DNA of 62,500 nucleotides from Paenibacillus guangzhouensis (GCF_009363075.1 NZ_CP045293.1:4825001-4887500), one strand, 5' to 3'; positions 1 to 8,142 are shown, counted from the stretch's first letter. Notes: generated by a model from the letters alone, not told the origin. Numbers and translations are program-made.

Positions 1-216
1 AAACAGATCACGACGATTGTCAAAGACTCCATGCAGAGCCCATTGTTTAAAATGCAAATTATGGAGCTCTTGACCAAGGTCGTTCAAGAAGAACTGCAGC
101 CAAAGCAGCAAGAACAAGGGAAAAAGAAAGGCGGCGGTGGCGGTGAGGGCGGCCAAGAAGGTGGTGGCGGCGGAGAAGGCGGCGGTGGCGGTGGTGGCAG
201 CGGCGGTGGACAATAA
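1..216 (+). CDS. gerD: Spore germination lipoprotein GerD, C-terminal end (partial)
   Basis: The frame is open from base 1 and stops with TAA at 214-216, giving the last 71 residues; the N-terminal signal and lipobox lie outside the window. The segment KDSMQSPLFKMQIMELL followed by a charged linker fits the end of GerD, the inner-membrane lipoprotein that clusters germinant receptors in Bacillales spores. The end is unusual: 22 of the last 28 residues are glycine, interrupted by Glu, Gln and Ser. Adjacency to salA and cwlD matches the Bacillus order cwlD-salA-gerD, which supports the call. It converges on salA with a shared terminator between them. Confidence 0.85.
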   Translation, partial: KQITTIVKDSMQSPLFKMQIMELLTKVVQEELQPKQQEQGKKKGGGGGEGGQEGGGGGEGGGGGGGSGGGQ

Positions 217-263
217 AACGTCCCGGCTTATGCCTAACCAGAAATATCGCACGCAAATAACAC

Positions 264-292
264 AAAAGGTTGAGCATTCGCTCAACCTTTTT
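264..292. terminator. Bidirectional terminator between gerD and salA
   Basis: An 11-bp perfect stem (AAAGGTTGAGC/GCTCAACCTTT) with loop ATTC has an A-run on the left and a T-run on the right, so it can terminate both converging genes. The salA stop codon (282-284) lies inside the stem. Confidence 0.85.
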
Positions 293-1379
293 CATTCTTC
301 GATATGATTTGCTTCGCAATCTCATCATAAATTTGACCTGTCTCTGTATTCGCGCGATACACAGAAGGCGAAAAATCCGGCTCAGACGGATGATTATCCG
401 GCGCACCCAGCGGGATCTGTGCGAGTAAATCGCATTTCAGGGATTCCGCAAGGCGAGCACCGCCCCCACGTCCAAATACGTAGTCCTTGTGTCCGCATTC
501 ACCACACGCATAATAAGACATGTTCTCAACAACACCGATGATCTCATGTTTCGTATGAATCGCCATCGTACCTGCACGTGCTGCAACGAATGCTGCGGTC
601 GCATGAGGCGTTGTGACGATAATCTCCTGGCTCTGAGGCAACATTTGGTGGACATCTAGCGCAATATCCCCAGTCCCTGGCGGCAAATCTAGGAGCATAT
701 AGTCCAGCTCGCCCCAATTAACTTCTTGGAAGAAGTTGCGAAGCATTTTGCCAAGCATCGGTCCGCGCCATACGATCGGGCTGTTATCCTCCACGAAGAA
801 TCCCATGGAGATGACTTTGACACCAAACCGTTCAATCGGTACGATACGCTCATCCACTATCTCTGGCCGTTCTTCAATACCCATCATATCCGGCACACTG
901 AATCCATAGATATCTGCATCGATAATACCGACTTTACGTCCTTGCCGCGCAAGTGCTGCAGCAATGTTCACCGTAACTGTCGATTTCCCTACACCTCCTT
1001 TTCCACTCGCAATCGCGATAAAGGTAGTATTGGATTCTGGATGCAGCAGCGGATTACTCTCCATGCCGGCTCCATGCCCTTTAGGCGCTTCTTGATGTCC
1101 GGATTGACTCTTTCCCTCTGATTCAGCTCTCTCGTGCTCTGACATAACTCTGAAACGCACATGGATATCTTGTATACCTGCTTCCGTTAATTTCTCACGA
1201 ATCGAACGTTCTAATTGAAAACGATGCTGCTCTTGCTCCGATGAAGTGACAACTGTTAAAGATACTTTGTTTTCTTTGGCCATAATATCCCGGACATAAT
1301 GATGTTCAACGATATTCTGACCTGAGATCGGGTCGACGATATCTCGTAATGCTTCAAGCACTTGTTCTCTTGCCCCCAT
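282..1379 (-). CDS. salA: Mrp/NBP35-family P-loop ATPase (SalA/ApbC type)
   Basis: A 365-residue protein with an N-terminal MIP18/DUF59-like domain (about 1-85), a charged linker, and a deviant Walker A motif GKGGVGKST at 126-134, followed by the DIDADIYG and LLDLPPGTGD motifs of the Mrp ATPase family. A CxxC pair at C292/C295 is the site used by this family to bridge an Fe-S cluster. Mrp proteins act as Fe-S carriers; the B. subtilis orthologue SalA also affects protease gene expression. It lies after cwlD and has its own extended -10 promoter candidate. Family call is sure; which of the two roles applies cannot be read from sequence. Confidence 0.93.
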   Translation of the reverse strand: MGAREQVLEALRDIVDPISGQNIVEHHYVRDIMAKENKVSLTVVTSSEQEQHRFQLERSIREKLTEAGIQDIHVRFRVMSEHERAESEGKSQSGHQEAPKGHGAGMESNPLLHPESNTTFIAIASGKGGVGKSTVTVNIAAALARQGRKVGIIDADIYGFSVPDMMGIEERPEIVDERIVPIERFGVKVISMGFFVEDNSPIVWRGPMLGKMLRNFFQEVNWGELDYMLLDLPPGTGDIALDVHQMLPQSQEIIVTTPHATAAFVAARAGTMAIHTKHEIIGVVENMSYYACGECGHKDYVFGRGGGARLAESLKCDLLAQIPLGAPDNHPSEPDFSPSVYRANTETGQIYDEIAKQIISKNEKG

Positions 1380-1424
1380 GATGCCAGCACCTCTACTTTA
1401 TGGAATGGTTTACTTCTAACCTAG

Positions 1425-1433
1425 ATTATACCA
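1425..1433 (-). promoter_or_regulatory. Extended -10 promoter candidate for salA
   Basis: On the minus strand TGG precedes a perfect TATAAT (1425-1430), giving a TGn extended -10 about 45 bases before the salA start. No good -35 is seen at 17 bases. Confidence 0.5.
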
Positions 1434-1445
1434 TAAAACATCCTA

Positions 1446-2210
1446 TTATTTGCCGATCTGTTCACCCGAGAGATATCGAAGAATTCCCGTATAGATGGAG
1501 GCAGATACTTTGCGTTGATACTTCTCATCGGCGAGCAGCTGCGACTCCTGCGGGTGCGAGAGGAATCCTACTTCCACAAGGGCTGTCGGAATTTGCAGAG
1601 CTTTCAATAAATACACATTGGTCGTGACGATCTTCGCAACGCGATCCGTATTCTCCAAATTACGCTTCATCTCTGTCTGAATGAATTTGGCCAGCCGTTC
1701 ATTTTCCGGATGATTGGAGGTATAGAACGTCTGTGCACCGCTCCATCGATTCGAAGGGAAGCTGTTCATATGAATACTTATAAGCAGATCCACTTTGCGC
1801 TTCTCAATCATCTCCACGCGGCGATGCAGATCTTCTGTTTTGCGTTTACGCAGCTTGGTTGTCCCTTCTTGCGCTAGATCATAGTCCCCTTCGCGCGTCA
1901 ATACGACAACCGCACCAGCCTGCTGCAGGAAATCTCTTAAATAGAGGGCAATCGTTAAATTAATATCTTTCTCAATCACACCTTGCTTGCTGACCGCGCC
2001 GCCATCAGGTCCGCCATGTCCTGCATCAATCGCAATGACTTTCCCGGACAGCGGTAAGGTCCAGTAGGTCCATGTTTTCGTGGAAGGCACTTCATATGTA
2101 AAAATTACAGTTAACAGGACGAGCAAGCACGCCGCAATTATCCATTTACGAATATCGCGAAGTGGAATCAGGATCACCGTCTTCTTACGACGCCCACCTC
2201 TTTTGCTCAT
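1446..2210 (-). CDS. cwlD: N-acetylmuramoyl-L-alanine amidase CwlD
   Basis: A 254-residue membrane-anchored Amidase_3 enzyme. A basic N-terminus is followed by one hydrophobic segment (WIIAACLLVLLTVIF) and then the zinc amidase core starting VIAIDAGHGGPDGGA, with the later HMNSF and LVEVGFLSHP motifs. In Bacillus CwlD removes peptide side chains so that muramic-delta-lactam can form in the spore cortex, which germination enzymes need. The start at 2210 is chosen because GGAGGTGG lies six bases upstream; an upstream in-frame extension would place the Shine-Dalgarno inside the gene. Confidence 0.95.
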   Translation of the reverse strand: MSKRGGRRKKTVILIPLRDIRKWIIAACLLVLLTVIFTYEVPSTKTWTYWTLPLSGKVIAIDAGHGGPDGGAVSKQGVIEKDINLTIALYLRDFLQQAGAVVVLTREGDYDLAQEGTTKLRKRKTEDLHRRVEMIEKRKVDLLISIHMNSFPSNRWSGAQTFYTSNHPENERLAKFIQTEMKRNLENTDRVAKIVTTNVYLLKALQIPTALVEVGFLSHPQESQLLADEKYQRKVSASIYTGILRYLSGEQIGK

Positions 2211-2292
2211 AAAAAAACCACCTCCGTTCCCATACAGACTCCTAATCATCTATATGGGACGAGGTGGACAAATATACCTTTGACATACATGT

Positions 2293-2335
2293 TCAAAAAG
2301 TCGGCTTTTCAGCACCGAGAAAGTTGACTTTTTGA
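2293..2335. terminator. Long hairpin between sat and cwlD, possible terminator
   Basis: A 17-pair stem with a six-base loop lies in the gap between sat and cwlD. The outer 10 bp are perfect; three inner pairs are G-T on the plus strand, hence C-A mismatches in a minus-strand transcript. It has T-rich arms but no long T-run beyond the stem in the direction of sat, so termination is only a possibility. Confidence 0.5.
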
Positions 2336-2343
2336 CAACCACT

Positions 2344-3513
2344 TTAAGTTGTGACTTGTTCGGACATGCCTTCAATTAGTATTTTGGCAACGACCGGTCT
2401 TGAAAATTCAGGCGGCGGACAGATCCCATCTCGCAGCAAAGCGCGAACCTTTGTCCCCGACAGCGTTAAATGATCTTCCTTAGGATGTGGACAAGTCTTG
2501 CTAGATGCCATATTGCCACATGTCGTGCAGAAGAAGCTATGTTCGAAGAACAATAATGTTATCCCCAGCTCTTCGGACGTAAAGTTACTGAATATCTCTT
2601 GCGCTTCATACGTACCATAATAATCACCGACGCCTGCATGATCCCGGCCTACAATAAAGTGTGTACAACCGAAATTTTTGCGGACCATCGCGTGGAAAAT
2701 CGCTTCTCGTGGACCTGCATAACGCATCGCTGCCGGGAATACACCGAGGAACGTACGATCCTGTGGATAATAATGCTCAAGAAGTGCAACATAACTCTTC
2801 ATTCGAACATTCGCGGGCACATCATCAGATTTGGTCTCGCCGACAAGCGGATTTAAGAACAATGCATCCACAATTTCCATCGCACTCTTCTGAATATATT
2901 CATGTGCACGATGTACGGGATTACGTGTCTGGAAGCCTACAACGGTTCTCCAGCCCTTCTGCGCGAAGATTGCACGCGTCTCAGCCGGATCATAGTAGAA
3001 CTCCTGGAACTTCTCAGGTTGTGGACGGTTAAGAACCGTAATTTCCCCGCCAACATAAGTGTTAGAGCGTTCAAACAGCTTCTGTACGCCGGGGTGTGCC
3101 GTATCATCCGTCTTGAACACTTGCTTCGCTTCATAAGCATGATCCACAGTATAAACACTACCAATGTGGATAATCCCATAAATCACATCATCTTGCTCTC
3201 CAACAAGCGCAACTTGTTCACCTGTGGATAACAATTTAGCCTGAATCGGATCTACAGCAAGTGTAATCGGAATACTCCATACCGTTCCATCAGCAAGTCT
3301 CATCCGGTCTACCACAGAGCGGTAATCCGCTTCGTTCAGGAAACCTGTCAAAGGGGAGAATGCGCCGACGCCGATTAAGTCTAAATCAGATATGGTCCAT
3401 GTATTAATTCGTATGGATTGCAAGGATCCTGCTAGGGCCAATAGGCGCTCACGCTCTTCTCCCGTAGCTACTCGGTTAATCAATTGCCCGCCATGCGGTT
3501 GTATCTTCGTCAT
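2344..3513 (-). CDS. sat: Sulfate adenylyltransferase (ATP sulfurylase)
   Basis: A 389-residue single-domain ATP sulfurylase that makes adenosine 5'-phosphosulfate (APS) from sulfate and ATP. The nucleotide-binding motif [11 protein letters not shown], the [12 protein letters not shown] block and the zinc-type [15 protein letters not shown] segment near the C-terminus are all present. It follows cysH in the same direction with a 29-base gap, so the two make the first steps of sulfate reduction. No APS kinase gene lies nearby, which agrees with a reductase that uses APS directly. The RBS CGAGGAGGAC fixes the start. Confidence 0.96.
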   Translation of the reverse strand: MTKIQPHGGQLINRVATGEERERLLALAGSLQSIRINTWTISDLDLIGVGAFSPLTGFLNEADYRSVVDRMRLADGTVWSIPITLAVDPIQAKLLSTGEQVALVGEQDDVIYGIIHIGSVYTVDHAYEAKQVFKTDDTAHPGVQKLFERSNTYVGGEITVLNRPQPEKFQEFYYDPAETRAIFAQKGWRTVVGFQTRNPVHRAHEYIQKSAMEIVDALFLNPLVGETKSDDVPANVRMKSYVALLEHYYPQDRTFLGVFPAAMRYAGPREAIFHAMVRKNFGCTHFIVGRDHAGVGDYYGTYEAQEIFSNFTSEELGITLLFFEHSFFCTTCGNMASSKTCPHPKEDHLTLSGTKVRALLRDGICPPPEFSRPVVAKILIEGMSEQVTT

Positions 3514-3542
3514 CGTACACTGTCCTCCTCGGTTCTAGTAGC

Positions 3543-4235
3543 TTATTTATGCAGACCGCACTCAGTCTTCTCATGCCCTGACCAACGCCCAGCACGTGGA
3601 TCTTCCCCAGGCATAACTTGACGTGTGCAATAGGAACAGCCGATGCTCGGGTAGTGCTGATCATGCAATGGATTGTAGATGACATCGTTCGTGCGGATAT
3701 AATTCCATACGTCATCGGATGTCCAATGTGCGATGGGATTAAATTTGATGAGTCCAAATTTATAATCGTATTCAATCTTCTTTGCGTTCGCCCGCGTAGG
3801 CGCCTGATCACGTCGAATGCCTGTAATCCATGCATCGTATTTGCCCAAGATCTCTGTTAGAGGTTCCACCTTGCGAATATTACAGCATTCATTCGGCGCG
3901 GACTTCCACAATTCTTCGCCATATTTCTCCGCTTGCTCCACAGGCGTCAATTTAGGGAATGCACGAACAAATTCGAGGTTATATCGTTCAGCCAAACGAT
4001 CTCTAGTTGCATAGGTCTCAGGGAAATGAAAATCGGTATCCAGATAAAAAATGTCTGTCTTTGGACTGATTCGCTGCAGCATATCAACAAGCACGACATC
4101 TTCCGCACCAAAACTACAAGCAAAAGTAATGTTCGGGAAGGTCGTTACCGCCCATTCTAGAATGGCTTCAGGACTTGCATTTTCAAGCTCAACTGCTTTC
4201 TGTTCAACCAATGCTTCCTTCTCAAATAAGTTCAT
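3543..4235 (-). CDS. cysH: Assimilatory APS/PAPS reductase with Fe-S cluster motif
   Basis: A 230-residue reductase that converts activated sulfate to sulfite with thioredoxin. It has the PP-loop-like SFGAEDVVLVDM block, a CC pair at 117-118 and C200xxC203, together the four-cysteine [4Fe-4S] signature of enzymes that accept APS, and the C-terminal catalytic ECGLHK with C226. Start 4235 is chosen because GAGGGAG sits seven bases upstream. First gene of the cysH-sat pair behind a clear promoter. The insertion of this pair between rpsI and cwlD is not the B. subtilis arrangement. Confidence 0.94.
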   Translation of the reverse strand: MNLFEKEALVEQKAVELENASPEAILEWAVTTFPNITFACSFGAEDVVLVDMLQRISPKTDIFYLDTDFHFPETYATRDRLAERYNLEFVRAFPKLTPVEQAEKYGEELWKSAPNECCNIRKVEPLTEILGKYDAWITGIRRDQAPTRANAKKIEYDYKFGLIKFNPIAHWTSDDVWNYIRTNDVIYNPLHDQHYPSIGCSYCTRQVMPGEDPRAGRWSGHEKTECGLHK

Positions 4236-4299
4236 ACGTATACTCCCTCTTTGCACTTAATTTCAATTCCGAGTAAACATCTATGAATATAATAATTAT

Positions 4300-4327
4300 A
4301 TTATAAATCTTGCCAGTTAAATGTCAA
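4300..4327 (-). promoter_or_regulatory. Sigma-A promoter candidate for cysH-sat
   Basis: TTGACA (4322-4327) and TATAAT (4300-4305) on the minus strand are separated by 16 bases; an 18-base spacing to TAATAT is also possible. The sequence around the -10 is a short AT palindrome. No known CymR operator could be matched with correct spacing. Confidence 0.75.
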
Positions 4328-4417
4328 TCCTTTTCCTTTGAAAATACTGGGCTATTTAGCATATCTATTCGATTGTGTATAAAGTGTGCATAGATGAATC
4401 GGGAGTCTTTATTGTGT

Positions 4418-4426
4418 TGTGGATAA
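4418..4426 (+). promoter_or_regulatory. Isolated perfect DnaA box
   Basis: TGTGGATAA is the exact complement of the consensus TTATCCACA. It lies about 90 bases upstream of the cysH promoter and just beyond the rpsI terminator. A single 9-mer can occur by chance. Confidence 0.3.
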
Positions 4427-4467
4427 AAGTCGAAGCTTTGTGAGGATCCGCTCCTCGGGGAAAAAGC

Positions 4468-4503
4468 AAAAAACACCTCTCCTGCCGAAGCAAGAAAGGT
4501 GTT
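4468..4503 (-). terminator. Terminator after rpsI
   Basis: In the minus-strand transcript a 14-pair stem (ends AACACC/GGTGTT) is capped by a UUCG tetraloop and followed by a U-run, just after the rpsI stop. This is the distal end of the rplM-rpsI unit. Confidence 0.92.
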
Positions 4504-4516
4504 CGATGTATAGATA

Positions 4517-4909
4517 TTAACGTTTCGAGAATTGTGGCGCGCGACGAGCTGCTTTAAGACCGTATTTTTTACGCTCTTTCATACGAGGGTCACGAGTCAA
4601 GAATCCTGCTTTTTTAAGCGATGGACGGAACTCAGGGTCTGCTTTAAGCAATGCACGGGAAATACCGTGACGGATTGCTCCTGCTTGACCGGACATACCG
4701 CCACCATGAGCGATAACGAGAACATCGTACTTCGACAATGTTTCTGTTAGGTTCAAAGGTTGCTTAACGATCAATTTTAAAGTTTCCAAACCGAAATATT
4801 CGTTGATATCACGCTTATTGATTAGGATACGTCCTTCACCCGGTACAAGGCGAACACGAGCTACCGAATGTTTACGACGACCTGTACCATAGTATTGTAC
4901 TTGTGCCAT
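4517..4909 (-). CDS. rpsI: 30S ribosomal protein S9
   Basis: A 130-residue S9 with the characteristic basic C-terminal tail ending in PQFSKR, which reaches the P-site tRNA in the ribosome, and the core block [16 protein letters not shown]. Length is normal for Bacillales. It follows rplM by 20 bases, the invariant L13-S9 pair, and ends at a strong terminator. Confidence 0.98.
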   Translation of the reverse strand: MAQVQYYGTGRRKHSVARVRLVPGEGRILINKRDINEYFGLETLKLIVKQPLNLTETLSKYDVLVIAHGGGMSGQAGAIRHGISRALLKADPEFRPSLKKAGFLTRDPRMKERKKYGLKAARRAPQFSKR

Positions 4910-4929
4910 GAAACTGTCCTCCTTTTTTA

Positions 4930-5367
4930 TTAACCGCGAAGTTCGTAAACTTCTGGTTTTTGTGCTGCGTGTGGATGCTCAGAACCTGCATAAACTTTCA
5001 ATTTAAGCTTCATTGCGTTACCAAGACGGTTCTTAGGAAGCATGCCGTGGATAGCTTGTTCCAACACGCGCTCTGGGTGCTTCTTGATCATGTCTTGAGC
5101 TGGAGTTACTTTCAAACCGCCAGAGTAAAGGGAGTGACTGTAGTAGTTCTTGTCCGTCATTTTCTTACCAGTCAATACGATTTTCTCTGCATTGATGATA
5201 ACTACAAAATCTCCTGTATCTACATGTGGAGTAAATTGTGGTTTGTGTTTACCGCGAATCAGGCTAGCAGCTTCTGTCGCAAGACGACCAAGAGTTTTGC
5301 CTTCAGCGTCAATGATGTACCATTTACGCTCAACTTCATTAGGCTTCGCCATATATGTGCTACGCAT
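4930..5367 (-). CDS. rplM: 50S ribosomal protein L13
   Basis: A 145-residue L13, an early assembly protein of the large subunit. The blocks [27 protein letters not shown] and [10 protein letters not shown] are typical. The start is set at 5367 because AAGGAGGA lies eight bases upstream; a longer frame upstream carries no ribosome binding site and would exceed the family length by 11 residues. Cotranscribed with rpsI. Confidence 0.97.
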   Translation of the reverse strand: MRSTYMAKPNEVERKWYIIDAEGKTLGRLATEAASLIRGKHKPQFTPHVDTGDFVVIINAEKIVLTGKKMTDKNYYSHSLYSGGLKVTPAQDMIKKHPERVLEQAIHGMLPKNRLGNAMKLKLKVYAGSEHPHAAQKPEVYELRG

Positions 5368-5459
5368 TGAATAGATCCTCCTTGTAATGTGGAAAAGCAA
5401 ATTTCCGATTTATATTCGTTCATTATTATCGTTGTTAGATCTGTAATTCATAAAGTCAT

Positions 5460-5489
5460 CTTAATTGGGGCTGTGGGAAAGCCATTAAG
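5460..5489 (-). promoter_or_regulatory. Hairpin upstream of rplM, possible L13 leader
   Basis: A stem-loop with a 6-bp outer stem (CTTAAT/ATTAAG), a 3-base bulge and a GGC/GCC inner stem lies about 100 bases before rplM in the truA-rplM gap. Firmicutes are known to carry an autoregulatory L13 leader at this place; assignment here rests on position and simple shape only. Confidence 0.35.
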
Positions 5490-5533
5490 AAAACACAAGT
5501 TTTATCTTACTATATTCAGGCCTAAAAAGCAAG

Positions 5534-6325
5534 CTATTTTTCCAGTTTCATATCACTCAGATCATAACCGACTTCCCAAAGCGTTAAGCCGTGAGAAACG
5601 GCCGTAGGCCCTGCAGCAGCGCGGTCCATTTGAGCGATAATTCCGGGTATATCCTCACTCTTAAACTTGCCTTGTCCAACTCGGAGCAAGGTCCCCATCA
5701 TGATCCGAACCATGTGTTGAAGAAACCCGTTCCCCGTCACATAGGTATGGATAATACCTTGATCTCTCGTGCCTGGAATCGCTGAACTCGTATCGTGCTC
5801 CATCCACGCTTTGTAGATCGTACGAACATGACTTGCTTTCGTCGATTTGCGGGAGGCGAACGAGGTATAGTCAAACGTTCCTACCATATGCGCTAGCGCT
5901 TTACGCATCTCCTCGATATCTAGCTTCGTAGGATGATGAAATTCATAAGATCGGTTGAAGACATCGGGAAAAGCATTCGCGTTAATCGTATAGCGGTATG
6001 TCTTCCAATGCGCGCTGTGGCGCGAATGGAATGACAGAGGCACTTCCTGAGCGGACCGAATAACGATGTCGTTCGGGAGTCGTGTATTAAGGGCAAGACA
6101 CCATCGTTCGGTGGGGATGGCCGATTGCGTCTCGAAATTGAAGACCTGTGCTCGTGCGTGCACACCGGCATCGGTACGGCCGGAAGATATAATCTTCACC
6201 GTCTCGCCGGTTAGCGCCCGGATCGAGGCTTCAATATAATCTTGTATGGTATTCTCGCCAGGCTGCGTCTGAAAGCCGTGGTAACGAGTCCCGTCGTAGC
6301 TGACGACCATAAAAAGATTGCGCAT
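5534..6325 (-). CDS. truA: tRNA pseudouridine(38-40) synthase TruA
   Basis: A 263-residue TruA that isomerises uridines 38, 39 and 40 in the tRNA anticodon arm. The catalytic aspartate is D52 in SSGRTDAGVHA; the YDGTRYHGFQ, NFLQHMVR-like GFLQHMVRIMMG and substrate-contact segments are present. In B. subtilis truA follows ecfT; here the gene upstream is rplQ, across a 478-base gap filled with hairpin repeats. An AGGAGGGG Shine-Dalgarno precedes the ATG. Confidence 0.96.
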   Translation of the reverse strand: MRNLFMVVSYDGTRYHGFQTQPGENTIQDYIEASIRALTGETVKIISSGRTDAGVHARAQVFNFETQSAIPTERWCLALNTRLPNDIVIRSAQEVPLSFHSRHSAHWKTYRYTINANAFPDVFNRSYEFHHPTKLDIEEMRKALAHMVGTFDYTSFASRKSTKASHVRTIYKAWMEHDTSSAIPGTRDQGIIHTYVTGNGFLQHMVRIMMGTLLRVGQGKFKSEDIPGIIAQMDRAAAGPTAVSHGLTLWEVGYDLSDMKLEK

Positions 6326-6400
6326 TGGATCCCCTCCTGATGATGTATTACAAAGCTTCGAAGCGTTGATGTTGATCTATGATGTATTCTTCGAAGCATT

Positions 6401-6424
6401 GAACGCTACCAAAGGTAGTCGTTC
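6401..6424. repeat. Bulged triloop hairpin upstream of truA
   Basis: A 5-bp outer stem (GAACG/CGTTC), one unpaired T on the right arm, a 5-bp inner stem (CTACC/GGTAG) and an AAA loop. The geometry is the same as that of three hairpins between rplK and rplA (37710-37780) although the stem sequence differs. In the truA transcript the bulge is an A on the 5' side. The flanking stretch 6326-6400 holds an imperfect duplication of GATGTATT...TTCGAAGC and no gene. Confidence 0.6.
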
Positions 6425-6457
6425 CCCCTCAAAGACGTAACTGTGAGCACGAGCAGG

Positions 6458-6728
6458 AAGCGTGTCCAGCCAAAAAGGCTGGACGGTAGCGCTCCCCATG
6501 AGCCCCCGTAACTCCCCAGCATTCCCGCACGACTTCAAGCGTGTCCTGTAAACCTAAGCCGGTGCCGCAAGGCATTCGGTTTAGGTTTACAGGACAGACG
6601 CGGTCCCCCACCCCACGCCGCCATCGAAGCACCAAACAGCACTCCTATGAGCGACATTTCCGGGTGTCCAGAGGGTGGAGCCCTCTGGGGTCCCCCTTCC
6701 TGAGGAGGAAGGGGGATTTAGGGGGATG
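6458..6728. repeat. Modular intergenic hairpin repeat, copy A
   Basis: Fills most of the 478-base rplQ-truA gap. Modules in order: AAGCGTGTCC leading into an 8-bp stem GTCCAGCC/GGCTGGAC (6464-6484); a second AAGCGTGTCC leading into a roughly 24-bp stem with one bulge and a GCAA tetraloop (6543-6595); CGGGTGTCC leading into an 8-bp stem CCAGAGGG/CCCTCTGG (6668-6688); and a 10-bp stem CCCCCTTCCT/AGGAAGGGGG (6692-6715), ending ATTTAGGGGGATG. Module spacing is about 80-120 bases. The last two thirds resemble copy B at 35569-35705. No coding sequence can be supported here. Confidence 0.75.
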
Positions 6729-6750
6729 GTCGCCCCATGCGCAAAAGAAA

Positions 6751-6790
6751 AAAGGGCTTGTTCAGAACCCGAGGATTCTGTCCACCCTTT
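6751..6790 (-). terminator. Terminator after rplQ
   Basis: In the minus-strand transcript AAGGG pairs with CCCTT around an inner 8-bp stem (CAGAATCC/GGGTTCTG, one G-U), followed by TTTTTT. It ends the alpha operon at rplQ and abuts repeat copy A. Confidence 0.82.
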
Positions 6791-6803
6791 CTCATAAGGT
6801 CAA

Positions 6804-7169
6804 TTAAGCGCGATCCACTAATTCTAAGTAAACCATAGGAGCTGAGTCTCCACGACGAGGCCCCAGTTTTAGAATACGAGTGTATCCACCTGGACGCTCC
6901 GAGTAACGAGTGGCTAATTCCGAGAACAATTTTTGAATTGCATCTTGCTCACCGTTAATGGTTTCGCGACGAACGTAAGCTGCTACTTGACGACGAGCGT
7001 GAAGATCACCTTGCTTCGCTTTCGTAATCAGCTTTTCAGCGATCGAACGAACTTCTTTCGCTTTTGCTTCAGTCGTTTGAATGCGCTCATATAAGAACAA
7101 GTCAGTAACCAAGTCACGGAACAATGCTTTACGTGCGCTAGAGTTACGACCTAACTTTTGGTATGCCAT
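6804..7169 (-). CDS. rplQ: 50S ribosomal protein L17
   Basis: A 121-residue L17, one of the proteins around the exit of the peptide tunnel. The N-terminal [20 protein letters not shown] and the C-terminal [18 protein letters not shown] blocks are diagnostic, and the length matches Bacillales L17. It follows rpoA by 28 bases as the last gene of the rpsM-rpsK-rpoA-rplQ group and is followed by a terminator. Confidence 0.98.
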   Translation of the reverse strand: MAYQKLGRNSSARKALFRDLVTDLFLYERIQTTEAKAKEVRSIAEKLITKAKQGDLHARRQVAAYVRRETINGEQDAIQKLFSELATRYSERPGGYTRILKLGPRRGDSAPMVYLELVDRA

Positions 7170-7197
7170 ATTTTTCCCCTCCTTGCTGCAGTTAAGA

Positions 7198-8142
7198 TTA
7201 GTCTTCCATCCGTAAACCCAAACCTAGTTCTTCGAGTTTCTCCTGAACTTCTTCCAAAGATTTGCGTCCGAGGTTACGGACTTTCATCATATCTTCTTCC
7301 GTTTTCGTGATCAACTCTTGAACGGTATTGATACCAGCGCGTTTCAAGCAGTTATAAGAACGAACCGAAAGGTCAAGTTCTTCGATAGTCATCTCAAGAA
7401 CTTTTTCTTTCTTATCTTCTTCTTTCTCCACCATGATTTCCGCATCTTTCGCTTCGTCCGTCAATCCAACGAAGAGCAACAAGTGCTCTGTTAAGATTTT
7501 CGCACCAAGGCTTACTGCTTCTTCAGGGCGAATACTACCGTCAGTCCACACTTCGAGGGTCAGCTTGTCATAATTCGTTACTTGCCCGACACGAGTGTTC
7601 TCAATCGTGTAGTTCACACGTGAAATTGGCGTGTAGATCGAATCCACTGGAATCACACCGATTGGCTGATCCTCAGATTTGTTCCGATCCGCTTGCACAT
7701 AACCGCGGCCACGATTTGCAAAGATACGCATATGCAAACGCGAACCAGGCGATAGTGTTGCAATGTGAAGATCTGGGTTCAAGATTTCAACATCGCTATC
7801 AGCGCGAATGTCTCCAGCTGTTACCGGACCCTCACCTTCCGCATCAATCTCGAGCACTTTCTCCTCGTCGGAATGAATTTTAAGCGATAGGCCTTTTAGG
7901 TTTAGAATAATTTCCGTTACGTCTTCAATGACGCCCGGAATCGTCGAGAACTCATGCAGTACACCATCGATTTGCACCGATGTTACTGCTGCACCTGGAA
8001 GCGATGATAGTAGAATACGACGCAATGAGTTACCAAGCGTTGTACCATAACCACGCTCAAGCGGTTCTACAACGAATTTTCCGTAAGTCCCCTCATCATT
8101 GAGATCAACGGTTTCTATTTTCGGCTTTTCGATTTCAATCAC
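7198..8142 (-). CDS. rpoA: DNA-directed RNA polymerase subunit alpha
   Basis: A 314-residue alpha subunit with the assembly N-terminal domain ([20 protein letters not shown]) and a C-terminal domain (about 250-314) with the helix-hairpin-helix block [15 protein letters not shown] that touches UP elements and activators. The start is taken as GTG at 8142: AAGGAGGG lies seven bases upstream and the protein then begins [11 protein letters not shown] at the same place as B. subtilis RpoA, with the same length. An ATG six codons further up lacks a binding site. Confidence 0.97.
   Translation of the reverse strand: MIEIEKPKIETVDLNDEGTYGKFVVEPLERGYGTTLGNSLRRILLSSLPGAAVTSVQIDGVLHEFSTIPGVIEDVTEIILNLKGLSLKIHSDEEKVLEIDAEGEGPVTAGDIRADSDVEILNPDLHIATLSPGSRLHMRIFANRGRGYVQADRNKSEDQPIGVIPVDSIYTPISRVNYTIENTRVGQVTNYDKLTLEVWTDGSIRPEEAVSLGAKILTEHLLLFVGLTDEAKDAEIMVEKEEDKKEKVLEMTIEELDLSVRSYNCLKRAGINTVQELITKTEEDMMKVRNLGRKSLEEVQEKLEELGLGLRMED

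Noticed and set aside
4236-4300. CymR operator upstream of cysH
   Set aside because: A GGAATT half-site is present, but the expected upstream AA and AT spacing is not matched.
6541-6807. An 88-codon plus-strand open frame over repeat copy A
   Set aside because: Its sequence is read from hairpin arms and the rplQ terminator, so it reflects the repeat and not a gene.
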